Source: Arcobacter sp. EP1
GTDB taxonomy: Bacteria; Campylobacterota; Campylobacteria; Campylobacterales; Arcobacteraceae
DNA length: 64,000 bases
Direction of reading: 5' to 3'
Assembly: GCA_001655195.1 (NCBI GenBank)
Contig: LPNY01000027.1
Location: 51,730-115,729, forward strand
Positions 55,726-64,000 of this stretch are shown here, piece after piece. Position 1 is the stretch's first letter, and each line of letters begins with the position of its first letter. The notes under the pieces are model-generated. The model did no database searches. It was not told the DNA's origin and was given only the letters and a program-made list of their open reading frames with translations. A program made the translations under genes and the position numbers.

Positions 55726-56514
55726 ATGAAAATAACACTAACACTTATAGGTATGTTTATTTTACTAACGATTAATCTTCAGGCTAAAGAGAGTAAGTTA
55801 GAAAAAATTAAAAACTCAAATAAACTAAAAGTTTGTACGTGGCCTCAATATTATGGAATATCATATATCGACCCTAGAACACAAAAGCTTATTGGTATTG
55901 ATAGTGATTTAGCAGTTGAATTAGCTAAGGATTTAGGTGTTGAATTAAAACTAGTTAAAAGTTCATTTCCAACATTAATTAAAGATGTAACAACTAATAA
56001 ATGTGATATTGCAATGTTTGCAATTGGAAATACTGAATCAAGAAGAGCAAAAATGCGATTTACCACGCCACATTTAGAGAGTGATATTTATGCAGTTTCT
56101 ACAAAAACTAATAAAAAAATTCAATCATGGGATGATATTGATAAAAAGGGTATTATTGTTGCAGTAGCAAAAGGAACATATCATGAGCCTGTAATGAAGA
56201 AAAAACTTAAAAATGCGGAGCTTGTAGTTATTAAGGGTTTTAAAGCACGTGAAGAAGAGGTTCAAGCTGGAAGAGCAGATGTATTTATGACAGATTATCC
56301 TTATGGGAAAAAAATGCTCGCTAAGACAGATTGGGCTCATTTAATTACTCCACCTTCAGTATATCATTTAACCCCATATGCATGGACAATGCAATATGGA
56401 GATGACGCATTTTTCAGTCGCGTCGAACAATTTATTACAGATATAAAAAGTGATGGTCGTCTTTATAAATTAGCCAAAGAAAATGGACTCTTGCCTATTG
56501 CAAAGTTAAAATAA
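55726..56514 (+). CDS. periplasmic amino-acid-type solute-binding protein
   Basis: 262 residues from the ATG at 55726 (AAAGGA at 55712-55717); a longer frame from 55672 would hide the signal peptide. Signal peptide (about 1-20), then a SBP_bac_3 fold (LKVCTWPQYYGISYIDPRTQKLIGIDSDLAVELAK, broken here only by reading length; GIDSDLAVELAKDLGVEL and MFAIGNTESRRAKMRFTTPH). No ABC permease or ATPase follows. Instead a sensor kinase begins 13 bases downstream, so ligand delivery to the kinase is plausible. Confidence 0.85.
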   Translation: MKITLTLIGMFILLTINLQAKESKLEKIKNSNKLKVCTWPQYYGISYIDPRTQKLIGIDSDLAVELAKDLGVELKLVKSSFPTLIKDVTTNKCDIAMFAIGNTESRRAKMRFTTPHLESDIYAVSTKTNKKIQSWDDIDKKGIIVAVAKGTYHEPVMKKKLKNAELVVIKGFKAREEEVQAGRADVFMTDYPYGKKMLAKTDWAHLITPPSVYHLTPYAWTMQYGDDAFFSRVEQFITDIKSDGRLYKLAKENGLLPIAKLK

Positions 56515-56527
56515 TTAGAAGAAATAA

Positions 56528-58966
56528 ATGAATAAAAAGTTCACATTATTAATAGGTGTAATATTTGCGCTCTTCATTATTCTAGGAAGTATAATGATGG
56601 CTTTATCTACATTAAAAGATGAAGCTATTAATAATTATGTGACTATATCTAAACTCAATGCAAAAGCATTCTCTAAAGAACTCAATCAAGATATTAACAA
56701 TATTGAACAAACTATAGTTAATATCACTTCAGTATTAAACTTATATACTCACTACCTAAAGATTAATAAGCGATTAAAAGAGGTTTTAAAAAGCTATCCA
56801 CAAGTTCGTTCAATTAACGTATTAAAAGATGGCGTAATTATATATAGCTCTAATCCTCATAATATTGATATTACTTTAAAAAATATGAACTTTTTCCCAA
56901 AACCAATTTTTGATGAGGATATATTAAAAATTTCTACTCCATGGATTGGAAGAGATTTTATTGATGGTAATGACATTTATACTTATGAAGAAACTATAAA
57001 TAACAATGAAGCCTTCTTTATACCTATATCTAAAACTATTCAATCAAAAAGAGGTGAATTTACTATTATCGTAAATTTAAATAGTGACTACTTTGCAAAT
57101 AGATTTTTAACTAATATAAACTCCAATGAGATAATTTTTGAACTTATAAGACTTGATGGTATTTTATTATTATCTACAGATGAAACAAAAAGTATAGGTA
57201 AGCATATCAGTGAAAAAGGCTTATTAGAAAAAACTATAGAACATAATGAAATTAATGGTATCGAAACAATTGACGGTGTGAAATATATAGTAACTTACCT
57301 CTTAACAAAAGATTACCCTATAAATTTGGCAGTTAAATTAGATTATGATAAAAGTTTATTAAGTTGGAATAAAAAACAATATGACTTTTTTATTATAACG
57401 ACAACAATTGTTATCATTAGTATTATGATTGCGCTAACGTTTTTCTATTTATATAATCGTAAAAAAGAGGAAGAGATATTACTACATAAACTTCAAATTC
57501 AAGAGCATGAAAAGTTCAAACTTTTATTCCAAGATGCACACTTTTTATCTGCAGTTTTAAATCAAGATGGAGTGATTTTAGAACTAAACAATGCAGCTTT
57601 GGAGTTTTTAAAGCAACCATTTAATGAACTTAAAAATAGGAAATTTTGGGAATTAGATTGTTGGCAAGATAATGAAAAAAAGCTTATTCAAGAGATGATT
57701 TGTAATAATGAAAATAAAAGCTTTGAATGTGAGCTTATAGCATTAGATTATCAAAATAATGAAAAGAATATTGAGTTCAACTTATCATCATTTGAAGTTG
57801 AAAATGAAAAGATTTTTTTAGCTTTAGGACATGATATAACTGAACGAACAGAAAAAGAAAAGAAGCTTAAACAAGCATATACAGTATTTAGTAATACACG
57901 TGACGGTATTATGATAACAGATAGTGTGACAAATTTACTTGATGTAAATCGTGCTTTTGAAAAAATCACTGGTTATACAAAAGAAGAAATTTTAAATAAA
58001 AAAACAAATATTCTAAAGTCAAATATACATACCAAAGAGTTTTACAAAAACATGTGGGATAGTATCCTATCTAAAGGTTACTGGGAAGGGGAAATAACAA
58101 ACCTGAAAAAAAATAATGAGTCTTTTACTGAATGGCTGACCATTAATACTATCTATGATGAGGAAGGAAATGTCCAAAATTATATTGGTGTTTTTAGTGA
58201 TATTACAGAACAAAAAATTAGAGAAAAACTTATAAAAGAAAAAGATGATGTATTATATCAACAATCTAAAATGGCTGCAATGGGAGAAATGATAGCAAAT
58301 ATAGCCCATCAATGGAGACAACCACTAAGTGCTATTTCTATGTCAGCAACAGGTTTACTACTACAAAAAGAAATGAATGTGAATACCTTGGAAGAAGAGG
58401 TAAAGACTTTAACTCAAATTAACGAATCTAGTCAATATCTTTCAAGAACAATTGATGACTTTCGAAACTTTCTAAAAGTAGATAAACAAGTGAAACTCTT
58501 TAATTTAGAAAGTGCTGTAAAAAAAGCAATTTCTTTAGTTAATTTAAAAATAAATGATAAAGATGTTAAGTTACATTTAGAGTTAGATGAACTTTCTGTA
58601 TATGGGATTAAAAATGAATTTATACAAGTAATAATTAATATTTTAAATAATGCTAGAGATGCAATTAAATTAAGTACAAGAAAAAAACATCATATTTTTA
58701 TTACAATATCCAAAGATGAATATCATATATATATTAAGATTAAAGACAGTGCAGGTGGAATTAGAGAAAATATATTATCACGTATTTTTGAACCATATTT
58801 TACAACTAAACATATGTCTCAAGGAACAGGAATAGGACTTTATATGAGTGAAGAAATCATAAAAAATCATATGAAGGGTGTCCTATATATTGAAAATGAA
58901 GCATATAATTTTGATAATATTAATTATAAAGGTGCCTGTTTCACAATAAAAATACCGTTTAAATGA
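56528..58966 (+). CDS. membrane sensor histidine kinase (Cache-like, PAS, PAS, HisKA, HATPase)
   Basis: 812 residues. TM1 (about 5-27), periplasmic Cache-like domain (about 40-280), TM2 (about 285-307), two PAS domains (about 330-430 and 450-560), then the kinase. Phosphoacceptor His594 lies in NIAHQWRQPLS. ATP-binding motifs: NILNNARDAI (N box), DSAGGI, and GTGIGLYMSEEI (G box). It is cotranscribed with the binding protein gene upstream. No response regulator is adjacent on the same strand. Codon choice leans to AGA for Arg more than in the nuo genes. Confidence 0.92.
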   Translation: MNKKFTLLIGVIFALFIILGSIMMALSTLKDEAINNYVTISKLNAKAFSKELNQDINNIEQTIVNITSVLNLYTHYLKINKRLKEVLKSYPQVRSINVLKDGVIIYSSNPHNIDITLKNMNFFPKPIFDEDILKISTPWIGRDFIDGNDIYTYEETINNNEAFFIPISKTIQSKRGEFTIIVNLNSDYFANRFLTNINSNEIIFELIRLDGILLLSTDETKSIGKHISEKGLLEKTIEHNEINGIETIDGVKYIVTYLLTKDYPINLAVKLDYDKSLLSWNKKQYDFFIITTTIVIISIMIALTFFYLYNRKKEEEILLHKLQIQEHEKFKLLFQDAHFLSAVLNQDGVILELNNAALEFLKQPFNELKNRKFWELDCWQDNEKKLIQEMICNNENKSFECELIALDYQNNEKNIEFNLSSFEVENEKIFLALGHDITERTEKEKKLKQAYTVFSNTRDGIMITDSVTNLLDVNRAFEKITGYTKEEILNKKTNILKSNIHTKEFYKNMWDSILSKGYWEGEITNLKKNNESFTEWLTINTIYDEEGNVQNYIGVFSDITEQKIREKLIKEKDDVLYQQSKMAAMGEMIANIAHQWRQPLSAISMSATGLLLQKEMNVNTLEEEVKTLTQINESSQYLSRTIDDFRNFLKVDKQVKLFNLESAVKKAISLVNLKINDKDVKLHLELDELSVYGIKNEFIQVIINILNNARDAIKLSTRKKHHIFITISKDEYHIYIKIKDSAGGIRENILSRIFEPYFTTKHMSQGTGIGLYMSEEIIKNHMKGVLYIENEAYNFDNINYKGACFTIKIPFK

Positions 58967-59101
58967 TCTAAATTTTACTTCATTTTCTCAAGTCCAAGAT
59001 ATAAAAGTTCTAGTTAAATCTTTTCTTCTATAATATTCTCAATAATTAATGTATTTTACATTCACTATCAAAAACAAGATAAATAAAATCAAAACTCTTT
59101 A

Positions 59102-60700
59102 TTAATGGGGTAAAAGAATTGTAAATTCTGCCCCATTATCTCTATTTTTTGCCGTAATCACACCCTTGAATTGATTGGTAATAATCATCTTACACATATA
59201 TAGACCAATTCCTGTTGATGATTTCTCTTTTTTACTATTAAAGGCTTTAAAGATATCCTCAATAGGTTGCCCTTTGATTCCCCCTGCATTATCACTAATA
59301 GTTAATACAATATATTCTTTAGTATCTTTTAGGCTAATACTAATGGATGGGTTTTCTATTTCATCAACTTTCATAATATCAATACTATTTTGAATGATTG
59401 ACAAAACAATATGGGCTAAACTATTTGAATTTCCATAAATTTTAATTTTAGAGTCAATCTCTTTTTTCAGCTGTACTTCATGCAATCGTAAAATAGAATC
59501 AACAATTTTTAATGCTTGTTCAATTGAGACAATTGGATTAAACACAGTGTTATCTGTTTTTTTATAAAAGTCTTGAAAGTTAGTTATAGTTTCAGACATA
59601 AATTGAATAATATCTTCGTTAGATTGCGCTTCTTTTAAAATCTCAGGATCTTTTGTCTTTTTTCGAATATACATACAGTTAAAATTTAGTTGTGCCAATG
59701 GCTGTCGCCATTGGTGAGCAATAATAGCAATCATTTCCCCTAATGCTGCAAATTTAGACTGTTGTTGAAGGATTTTATCATTAAGTTTTTCTTTGGAGAT
59801 ATCTTGGATATTGGCAACAATAGCAATATCATTATTTTCCCCACTTGAACCAAAAGAGATTCGAATAGGAAATTTCTTACCCATTTTATTAACAGCTTCC
59901 ACCTCTTGGACTTCTTTAGTATGGTCAGAATTTAAAATATCATACTCTTTAGAAATCAGCTTATCAAAGAATGCATTATTAAGCATCTCCTCTTTTGTAT
60001 ATTTAAAAATATTCTCCGCCTCTTTATTAAACGTACGTATGTTTAAATGGCTATCTAGGGTAATAATAGCATTGGTACTTGATTCAATAACTGCATTTGA
60101 AAACTCTTTTTCACGAATTAAATCATTGGTACGTTTATTAATTTTTCGATTGGCAGGCATAAAAATAAACAGCGCTTCAAACAGTAAGGTTATCAAGGTA
60201 CACACCATAATAAACGTCTCAACTTGTTGAACTTTTCGGGTATTTGCTTCCGCTTCTTTAATATACACCTTAACTGCTTTTTCTAAGTCAATAAGTAAGG
60301 GCTCGGAGTTTCTTAAAACGTAGTTTTGACTTTCCCCATCCCTATTAGTATAAAATATTTTTGCATGAAACAGATAATCTTTGACTTTTTGATTTAAATT
60401 AATTTTTGCACCAAAATAGACTTCAGATAACTCTTTTGACATGGGTAAAGCTAATAGTTTTTTATGGGTTTCTTCCATATACTGAATATTTCGATTTAAT
60501 TTTTTAATTTTATAATAAATGGCAAAAAAGGCAATCTCTCGTGCAATAATTTTTTGATTTCCACTCAAGTTTACAATTTTTGCATCATTAGATTGAATAC
60601 TCAACAGTTTACTCAGGTTAAAAAATGCCAACAGTGATAAACCAGCAATAAGGGTTAATGCTAAAATATATCTTTTGGTAAAACTTAAACTCTCAAACAT
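59102..60700 (-). CDS. membrane sensor histidine kinase with PilJ/NarX-type N-domain and PAS
   Basis: 532 residues from the ATG at 60700 (GAGG 6 bases upstream); a TTG at 60712 would add four residues. TM1 (about 10-30), PilJ-N-like four-helix region (IVNLSGNQKIIAREIAFF), TM2 (about 162-182), PAS (about 205-310), HisKA with His329 in IAHQWRQPLAQLN, HATPase ending GTGIGLYMCKMI-type (seen as STGIGLYMCKMI). It is divergent from the response regulator gene and is its likely partner. Confidence 0.92.
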   Translation of the reverse strand: MFESLSFTKRYILALTLIAGLSLLAFFNLSKLLSIQSNDAKIVNLSGNQKIIAREIAFFAIYYKIKKLNRNIQYMEETHKKLLALPMSKELSEVYFGAKINLNQKVKDYLFHAKIFYTNRDGESQNYVLRNSEPLLIDLEKAVKVYIKEAEANTRKVQQVETFIMVCTLITLLFEALFIFMPANRKINKRTNDLIREKEFSNAVIESSTNAIITLDSHLNIRTFNKEAENIFKYTKEEMLNNAFFDKLISKEYDILNSDHTKEVQEVEAVNKMGKKFPIRISFGSSGENNDIAIVANIQDISKEKLNDKILQQQSKFAALGEMIAIIAHQWRQPLAQLNFNCMYIRKKTKDPEILKEAQSNEDIIQFMSETITNFQDFYKKTDNTVFNPIVSIEQALKIVDSILRLHEVQLKKEIDSKIKIYGNSNSLAHIVLSIIQNSIDIMKVDEIENPSISISLKDTKEYIVLTISDNAGGIKGQPIEDIFKAFNSKKEKSSTGIGLYMCKMIITNQFKGVITAKNRDNGAEFTILLPH

Positions 60701-60773
60701 CTCTATCCTCAATACTCTTTTAAAATAATAATGCTATCATAATTTTCTCAATATTTATTGATAGGACCAGCAA

Positions 60774-61460
60774 ATGACAGAAAAATGTGAAATAATCTTA
60801 AATAAATCCTCCATACTTTTAGCAGAAGATGAAGATAAATTAAGAGAAAGTTTTAAAAAAGTATTACTTCTTTATGTCAACGAAGTTTATACTGCGTGTG
60901 ACGGAGAAGAAGCATTAGAACTTTATTATAAACATAAACCTGATATTCTAATCACCGATTTAAAAATGCCTAAACTAAATGGACTAGACCTCATAAAAAC
61001 GATACGTAAAGAAAATGAAGAGATTCCAATAATTGTTACGAGTGCTTATACTGATCAAAACTTTCTATTAGAGTCAATTAAGCTATCACTTGTTGAGTAT
61101 GCAGTAAAACCTATTCGAGAGATTAACTTATCACAACTGCTAGAATCTTGTGCAAATATTTTGTTAAAAAATTTTCACCCTGTTATTCAATTTACCAACG
61201 AAAGTTTTTATGATTTTGAGAATAAAACCTTCTCTTTTGAAGGAAATAATATTCTTTTAACCCAAAAAGAGGTTGAATTTTTAGAAATCCTTTTAGCCCA
61301 CAGAGGTAATTTAGTCACAAAAACAAGTATCGAAGATAAACTCTATATCTACGAAGATGCCCCTCCAAGTGCCTTAAAGAACCTTGTTTTTAAGCTCAGA
61401 AAGAAACTCAAAGTTGATATAATTAAAACCGTTTCCAAACTTGGTTACATGATTGAATAA
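60774..61460 (+). CDS. OmpR-type response regulator
   Basis: 228 residues. Receiver domain with acidic pocket E18/D19, phosphoacceptor D62 in ILITDLKMP, Thr/Ser in IIVTSAY, and Lys in YAVKPI. The C-terminal winged-helix DNA-binding domain follows (LTQKEVEFLEILL, then ALKNLVFKLRKKL and VSKLGYMI). It is divergent from the PilJ-N kinase with 73 bases between starts. The next gene downstream is nosZ, a possible target (inference). Confidence 0.93.
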   Translation: MTEKCEIILNKSSILLAEDEDKLRESFKKVLLLYVNEVYTACDGEEALELYYKHKPDILITDLKMPKLNGLDLIKTIRKENEEIPIIVTSAYTDQNFLLESIKLSLVEYAVKPIREINLSQLLESCANILLKNFHPVIQFTNESFYDFENKTFSFEGNNILLTQKEVEFLEILLAHRGNLVTKTSIEDKLYIYEDAPPSALKNLVFKLRKKLKVDIIKTVSKLGYMIE

Positions 61461-61733
61461 CTAAACTTTTCCTTAATTTTTGAAATTTAAAAAACAGCGA
61501 CTCAAAAGAAACTCAACATGCTATAGAATTTTAGTTAAGATTTATTATTAGTTTTAGTTATTAAGGTTTTACTTATTTTATAGGTTTGTCAAATTCTATT
61601 TAATACTTGACCTTATTACTTTAATTAATGATACCCAATATCTTAATTGTATCAGTTTTAAAAAACTTATACATACACTATTTAGAATTTTTTGTATAAA
61701 AAATCTAATAATTTAAAAAAAGGAGATGTTACG

Positions 61734-64000
61734 ATGAAAAAGTCAAACATGAAACTTTCTTCAGTAATCTTAGGTACAGCACTAACAGCAAGTGTTGCAT
61801 CAGGTGCTACAGGCGAGCTAGCTAAGGTTATGAAAGAAAGAGGTCTCTCTGAGATTGATGTTATCAGAGCGGCAAAGACTTATAATCCAACAGGAGTAAA
61901 AGATAAGTATGTTATTTTTTCTTCAGGTGGTCAATCAGGACAAGTAATTGTTTATGGTGTACCGTCAATGAGAATCTTAAAATATATTGCAGTATTTACA
62001 CCTGAACCTTGGCAAGGGTATGGTTATGATAAAGATTCATTAGAGATACTACGACAAGGAAATGTAAGAGGGAAAGAGATCAATTGGGGAGATACTCACC
62101 ACCCTGCAATTTCAGAAAAAGATGGGAAATATGATGGACGATGGTTAGCGATTAATGATAAAGCTAATCCAAGAATTGCCGTTATCGATTTAGAAGACTT
62201 TGAAACAAAACAAATTGTTCCAAACCCAGTATTCAAATCAAACCACGGGGGAGCATTCTTTACTCCAAACTCAGAATACATTATTGAGGCGTCACAATAC
62301 GCTGCACCATACGATAACAACTATCATCCAATTGAGGAATATAAAGAGACTTATCGAGGTGGAGTTACAATGTGGAAATTTGACCATAAAAAAGGTCGAA
62401 TTCAACCAAAAGACTCTTATACAATCGAAATGCCACCATACCACCAAGATTTATCTGATGCTGGTAAAGGTGTGAGTTACGGTTGGGGATTCACAAACTC
62501 ATTTAACTCAGAGATGTATACAGGGGGTATCGAAGTTGGTAACCCACCAAATGAAGCAGGTATGTCACGAAATGATACTGACTTCTTACACGTATATAAC
62601 TGGAAGAAACTTGCAGAAGTTGCAAAAGATCCTAAAAATGTAAAAGTGATTAACGGACATAACGTTATTCCAATGGATATCGCTGTTAAAAATAACGCGT
62701 TATTCTTAATTCCTGAACCAAAATCACCTCACGGTGTTGATGTTTCACCAGATGGTCAATACATGATCGTTTGTGGTAAGTTAGATACTCACGCGTCAGT
62801 TTATGACTTCAAAAAAATCAAGAAATTAATTGATAAAAAAGAGTTCGTTGGAAAAGATCCATATGGTATTCCTATCTTAGATCTTAAGAAATCTTTACAT
62901 GGTCAATTAGAGTTGGGACTTGGGCCTTTACATACTCAGTATTCTCCAGTAGATGGTGAAGTATATACTTCATTATATGTTGATTCACAAGTTGTAAAAT
63001 GGAACTATAAAAAACTTAAAGTTTTAGATAAAGAGAATGTTCACTATAACATTGGTCACTTAGCTGGTATGGAAGGTAAAACTTCAGACCCTCAAGGTGA
63101 GTATATCATTGCATTAAATAAATTAGCAATTGATAGATTCCAAAATGTTGGACCATTACATCCACAAAATCACCAGTTAATTGATATTTCTGGTAAAACT
63201 ATGGATTTATTAGTGGATATGCCATTACCATTAGGTGAGCCTCACCAAGCAGTAGGTATTCGAGCTGAAAAGCTTCACCCACATGTACGATACAAAATGG
63301 GTACAAACTCTAAAACGGGTGAAATTCATATTGGTAAAACGCTTGCAGGTCAAGAAAGAATTGAAAGAAACGGAAACCATGTTACTATTTACGGTACATT
63401 CGTAAGATCTCACATTAACCCTGAGAGAATTACGGTTAATAAAGGTGATAAAGTTACTTTCCATATGACAAACTTAGAGCGAGCACAAGATGAGACTCAC
63501 GGATTTACTATCGGTGGATTTGATCAACATGCCTCATTAGAGCCAGGTGAAACTTCAACAATGGAATTCATTGCAGATATTGAGGGTGTATTCCCTTACT
63601 ATTGTACAGAGTTCTGTTCAGCGCTTCACTTAGAGATGATGGGATACATGATGGTTAAAGATCCTAAGAAGAAATATGTAAGTGCCGCTAAAATGAAAAT
63701 GAAAACTATGACTCCAGAGCAATTAAAAGCTGAATATGATAAAGCAGTTGCAGTAAATGCAGCAACAGATGCGGTTATTCAATCAGTTGTTAAGTTCTTA
63801 AAAGCGAATGGTTTTGATAAACATAAAGTTGTTGCAGATTTAGTTACAGATGCATTTGACAAATATGGACAAATTCCTGCTGAGAAGAAAAAATCTGATG
63901 CTGCTTTAAAAGCTGGAAACATTGAAAAAGCTGTATTACACGAAGGTATGATTTGGCAATTAATGGTTAAAACAGCAGACGTTGGTATTCGAGCAAAAGA
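61734..64000 (+). CDS. nosZ: nitrous oxide reductase, clade II (Sec-type), 3' end missing (window edge)
   Basis: 755 codons are visible. The N-terminus is a plain Sec signal (MKKSNMKLSSVILGTALTAS) without twin Arg, as in clade II NosZ. The seven-bladed propeller has the CuZ pair in GDTHHP (H122, H123), further His in later blades, and the CuA site CTEFCSALHLEM (C624, C628, H632, M635). After CuA the sequence continues with a helical region leading to the cytochrome c domain expected outside the window. It reduces N2O to N2 in the periplasm. AGGAG lies 8 bases before the ATG. The 273-base gap upstream showed no clear FNR-type box. Confidence 0.95.
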   Translation, partial: MKKSNMKLSSVILGTALTASVASGATGELAKVMKERGLSEIDVIRAAKTYNPTGVKDKYVIFSSGGQSGQVIVYGVPSMRILKYIAVFTPEPWQGYGYDKDSLEILRQGNVRGKEINWGDTHHPAISEKDGKYDGRWLAINDKANPRIAVIDLEDFETKQIVPNPVFKSNHGGAFFTPNSEYIIEASQYAAPYDNNYHPIEEYKETYRGGVTMWKFDHKKGRIQPKDSYTIEMPPYHQDLSDAGKGVSYGWGFTNSFNSEMYTGGIEVGNPPNEAGMSRNDTDFLHVYNWKKLAEVAKDPKNVKVINGHNVIPMDIAVKNNALFLIPEPKSPHGVDVSPDGQYMIVCGKLDTHASVYDFKKIKKLIDKKEFVGKDPYGIPILDLKKSLHGQLELGLGPLHTQYSPVDGEVYTSLYVDSQVVKWNYKKLKVLDKENVHYNIGHLAGMEGKTSDPQGEYIIALNKLAIDRFQNVGPLHPQNHQLIDISGKTMDLLVDMPLPLGEPHQAVGIRAEKLHPHVRYKMGTNSKTGEIHIGKTLAGQERIERNGNHVTIYGTFVRSHINPERITVNKGDKVTFHMTNLERAQDETHGFTIGGFDQHASLEPGETSTMEFIADIEGVFPYYCTEFCSALHLEMMGYMMVKDPKKKYVSAAKMKMKTMTPEQLKAEYDKAVAVNAATDAVIQSVVKFLKANGFDKHKVVADLVTDAFDKYGQIPAEKKKSDAALKAGNIEKAVLHEGMIWQLMVKTADVGIRAK

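Noticed and set aside
1..64000. CRISPR arrays, tRNA and rRNA genes, prophage or transposon genes
   Set aside because: No regularly spaced repeats, cloverleaf signatures, or mobile-element proteins were seen on either strand.

Overview
The window looks like chromosomal DNA of a Campylobacterota (Epsilonproteobacteria) bacterium, most likely of the Arcobacter group. This rests on gene content and order: a 14-gene complex I locus whose NuoE and NuoF positions hold unrelated proteins (the Campylobacter/Helicobacter arrangement), a futalosine-pathway MqnD, QueH, an lpxB-fabZ-lpxA-clpX-mreBC block, many Cache/PAS sensor kinases with the H-box style IAHQWRQPL, and a Sec-exported clade II nitrous oxide reductase. 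The DNA is AT-rich throughout. No tRNA, rRNA, CRISPR array, transposase or phage gene was seen.

Layout. 1-5.1 kb: topA (cut by the window start), murB, mqnD, a flavodoxin-like protein and a Bax-type glucosaminidase. 5.2-19.1 kb: the nuo operon, nuoA to nuoN, on the minus strand. 19.4-31.2 kb: mixed housekeeping and signalling genes, including a periplasmic-binding-protein/GGDEF fusion, an AAA ATPase, three copies of an unrecognised small membrane-anchored Cys-x13-Cys protein family, nfo, a c-type-heme EAL protein and a flavin reductase. 31.2-35 kb: a chemoreceptor, a DUF5718-like gene and a region holding an unlisted 32-codon hydrophobic peptide gene with palindromes. 35.0-41.9 kb: a dicarboxylyl-CoA catabolic operon (two CitE/Mcl-type lyases, mesaconyl-CoA hydratase, and an acyl-CoA ligase fused to a third, metal-site-defective CitE domain) divergent from an IclR regulator with a dyad in the intergenic region. 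42-52 kb: conserved core genes (queH, lpxB, fabZ, lpxA, clpX, mreB, mreC, ribE, mnmG), an M42 peptidase, and a structured leader or small RNA before mnmG.

53-55.7 kb is an accessory patch. Small helical proteins (A) alternate with SnoaL/NTF2-like proteins (B) in the order A1-B1-A2-B2-A3, preceded by a secreted Cys-rich peptide. A 58-bp element, 53/58 identical between its two copies, lies upstream of each half of the patch and can form a hairpin whose stem differs between copies yet still pairs. No known family was recognised for A or for the element, so this is the best candidate here for an undescribed system. 55.7-61.5 kb holds sensory genes: a periplasmic binding protein directly followed by a Cache-PAS-PAS kinase, then a PilJ-N kinase divergent from an OmpR-type regulator. 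The window ends inside nosZ.

As a whole the window suggests a respiratory, motile, sensory generalist. It has menaquinone-linked complex I, probably not fed directly by NADH; N2O respiration; catabolism of C4/C5 dicarboxylic acids through CoA esters; and strong c-di-GMP, chemotaxis and two-component signalling. All family calls come from reading motifs and layout; no database search was run.
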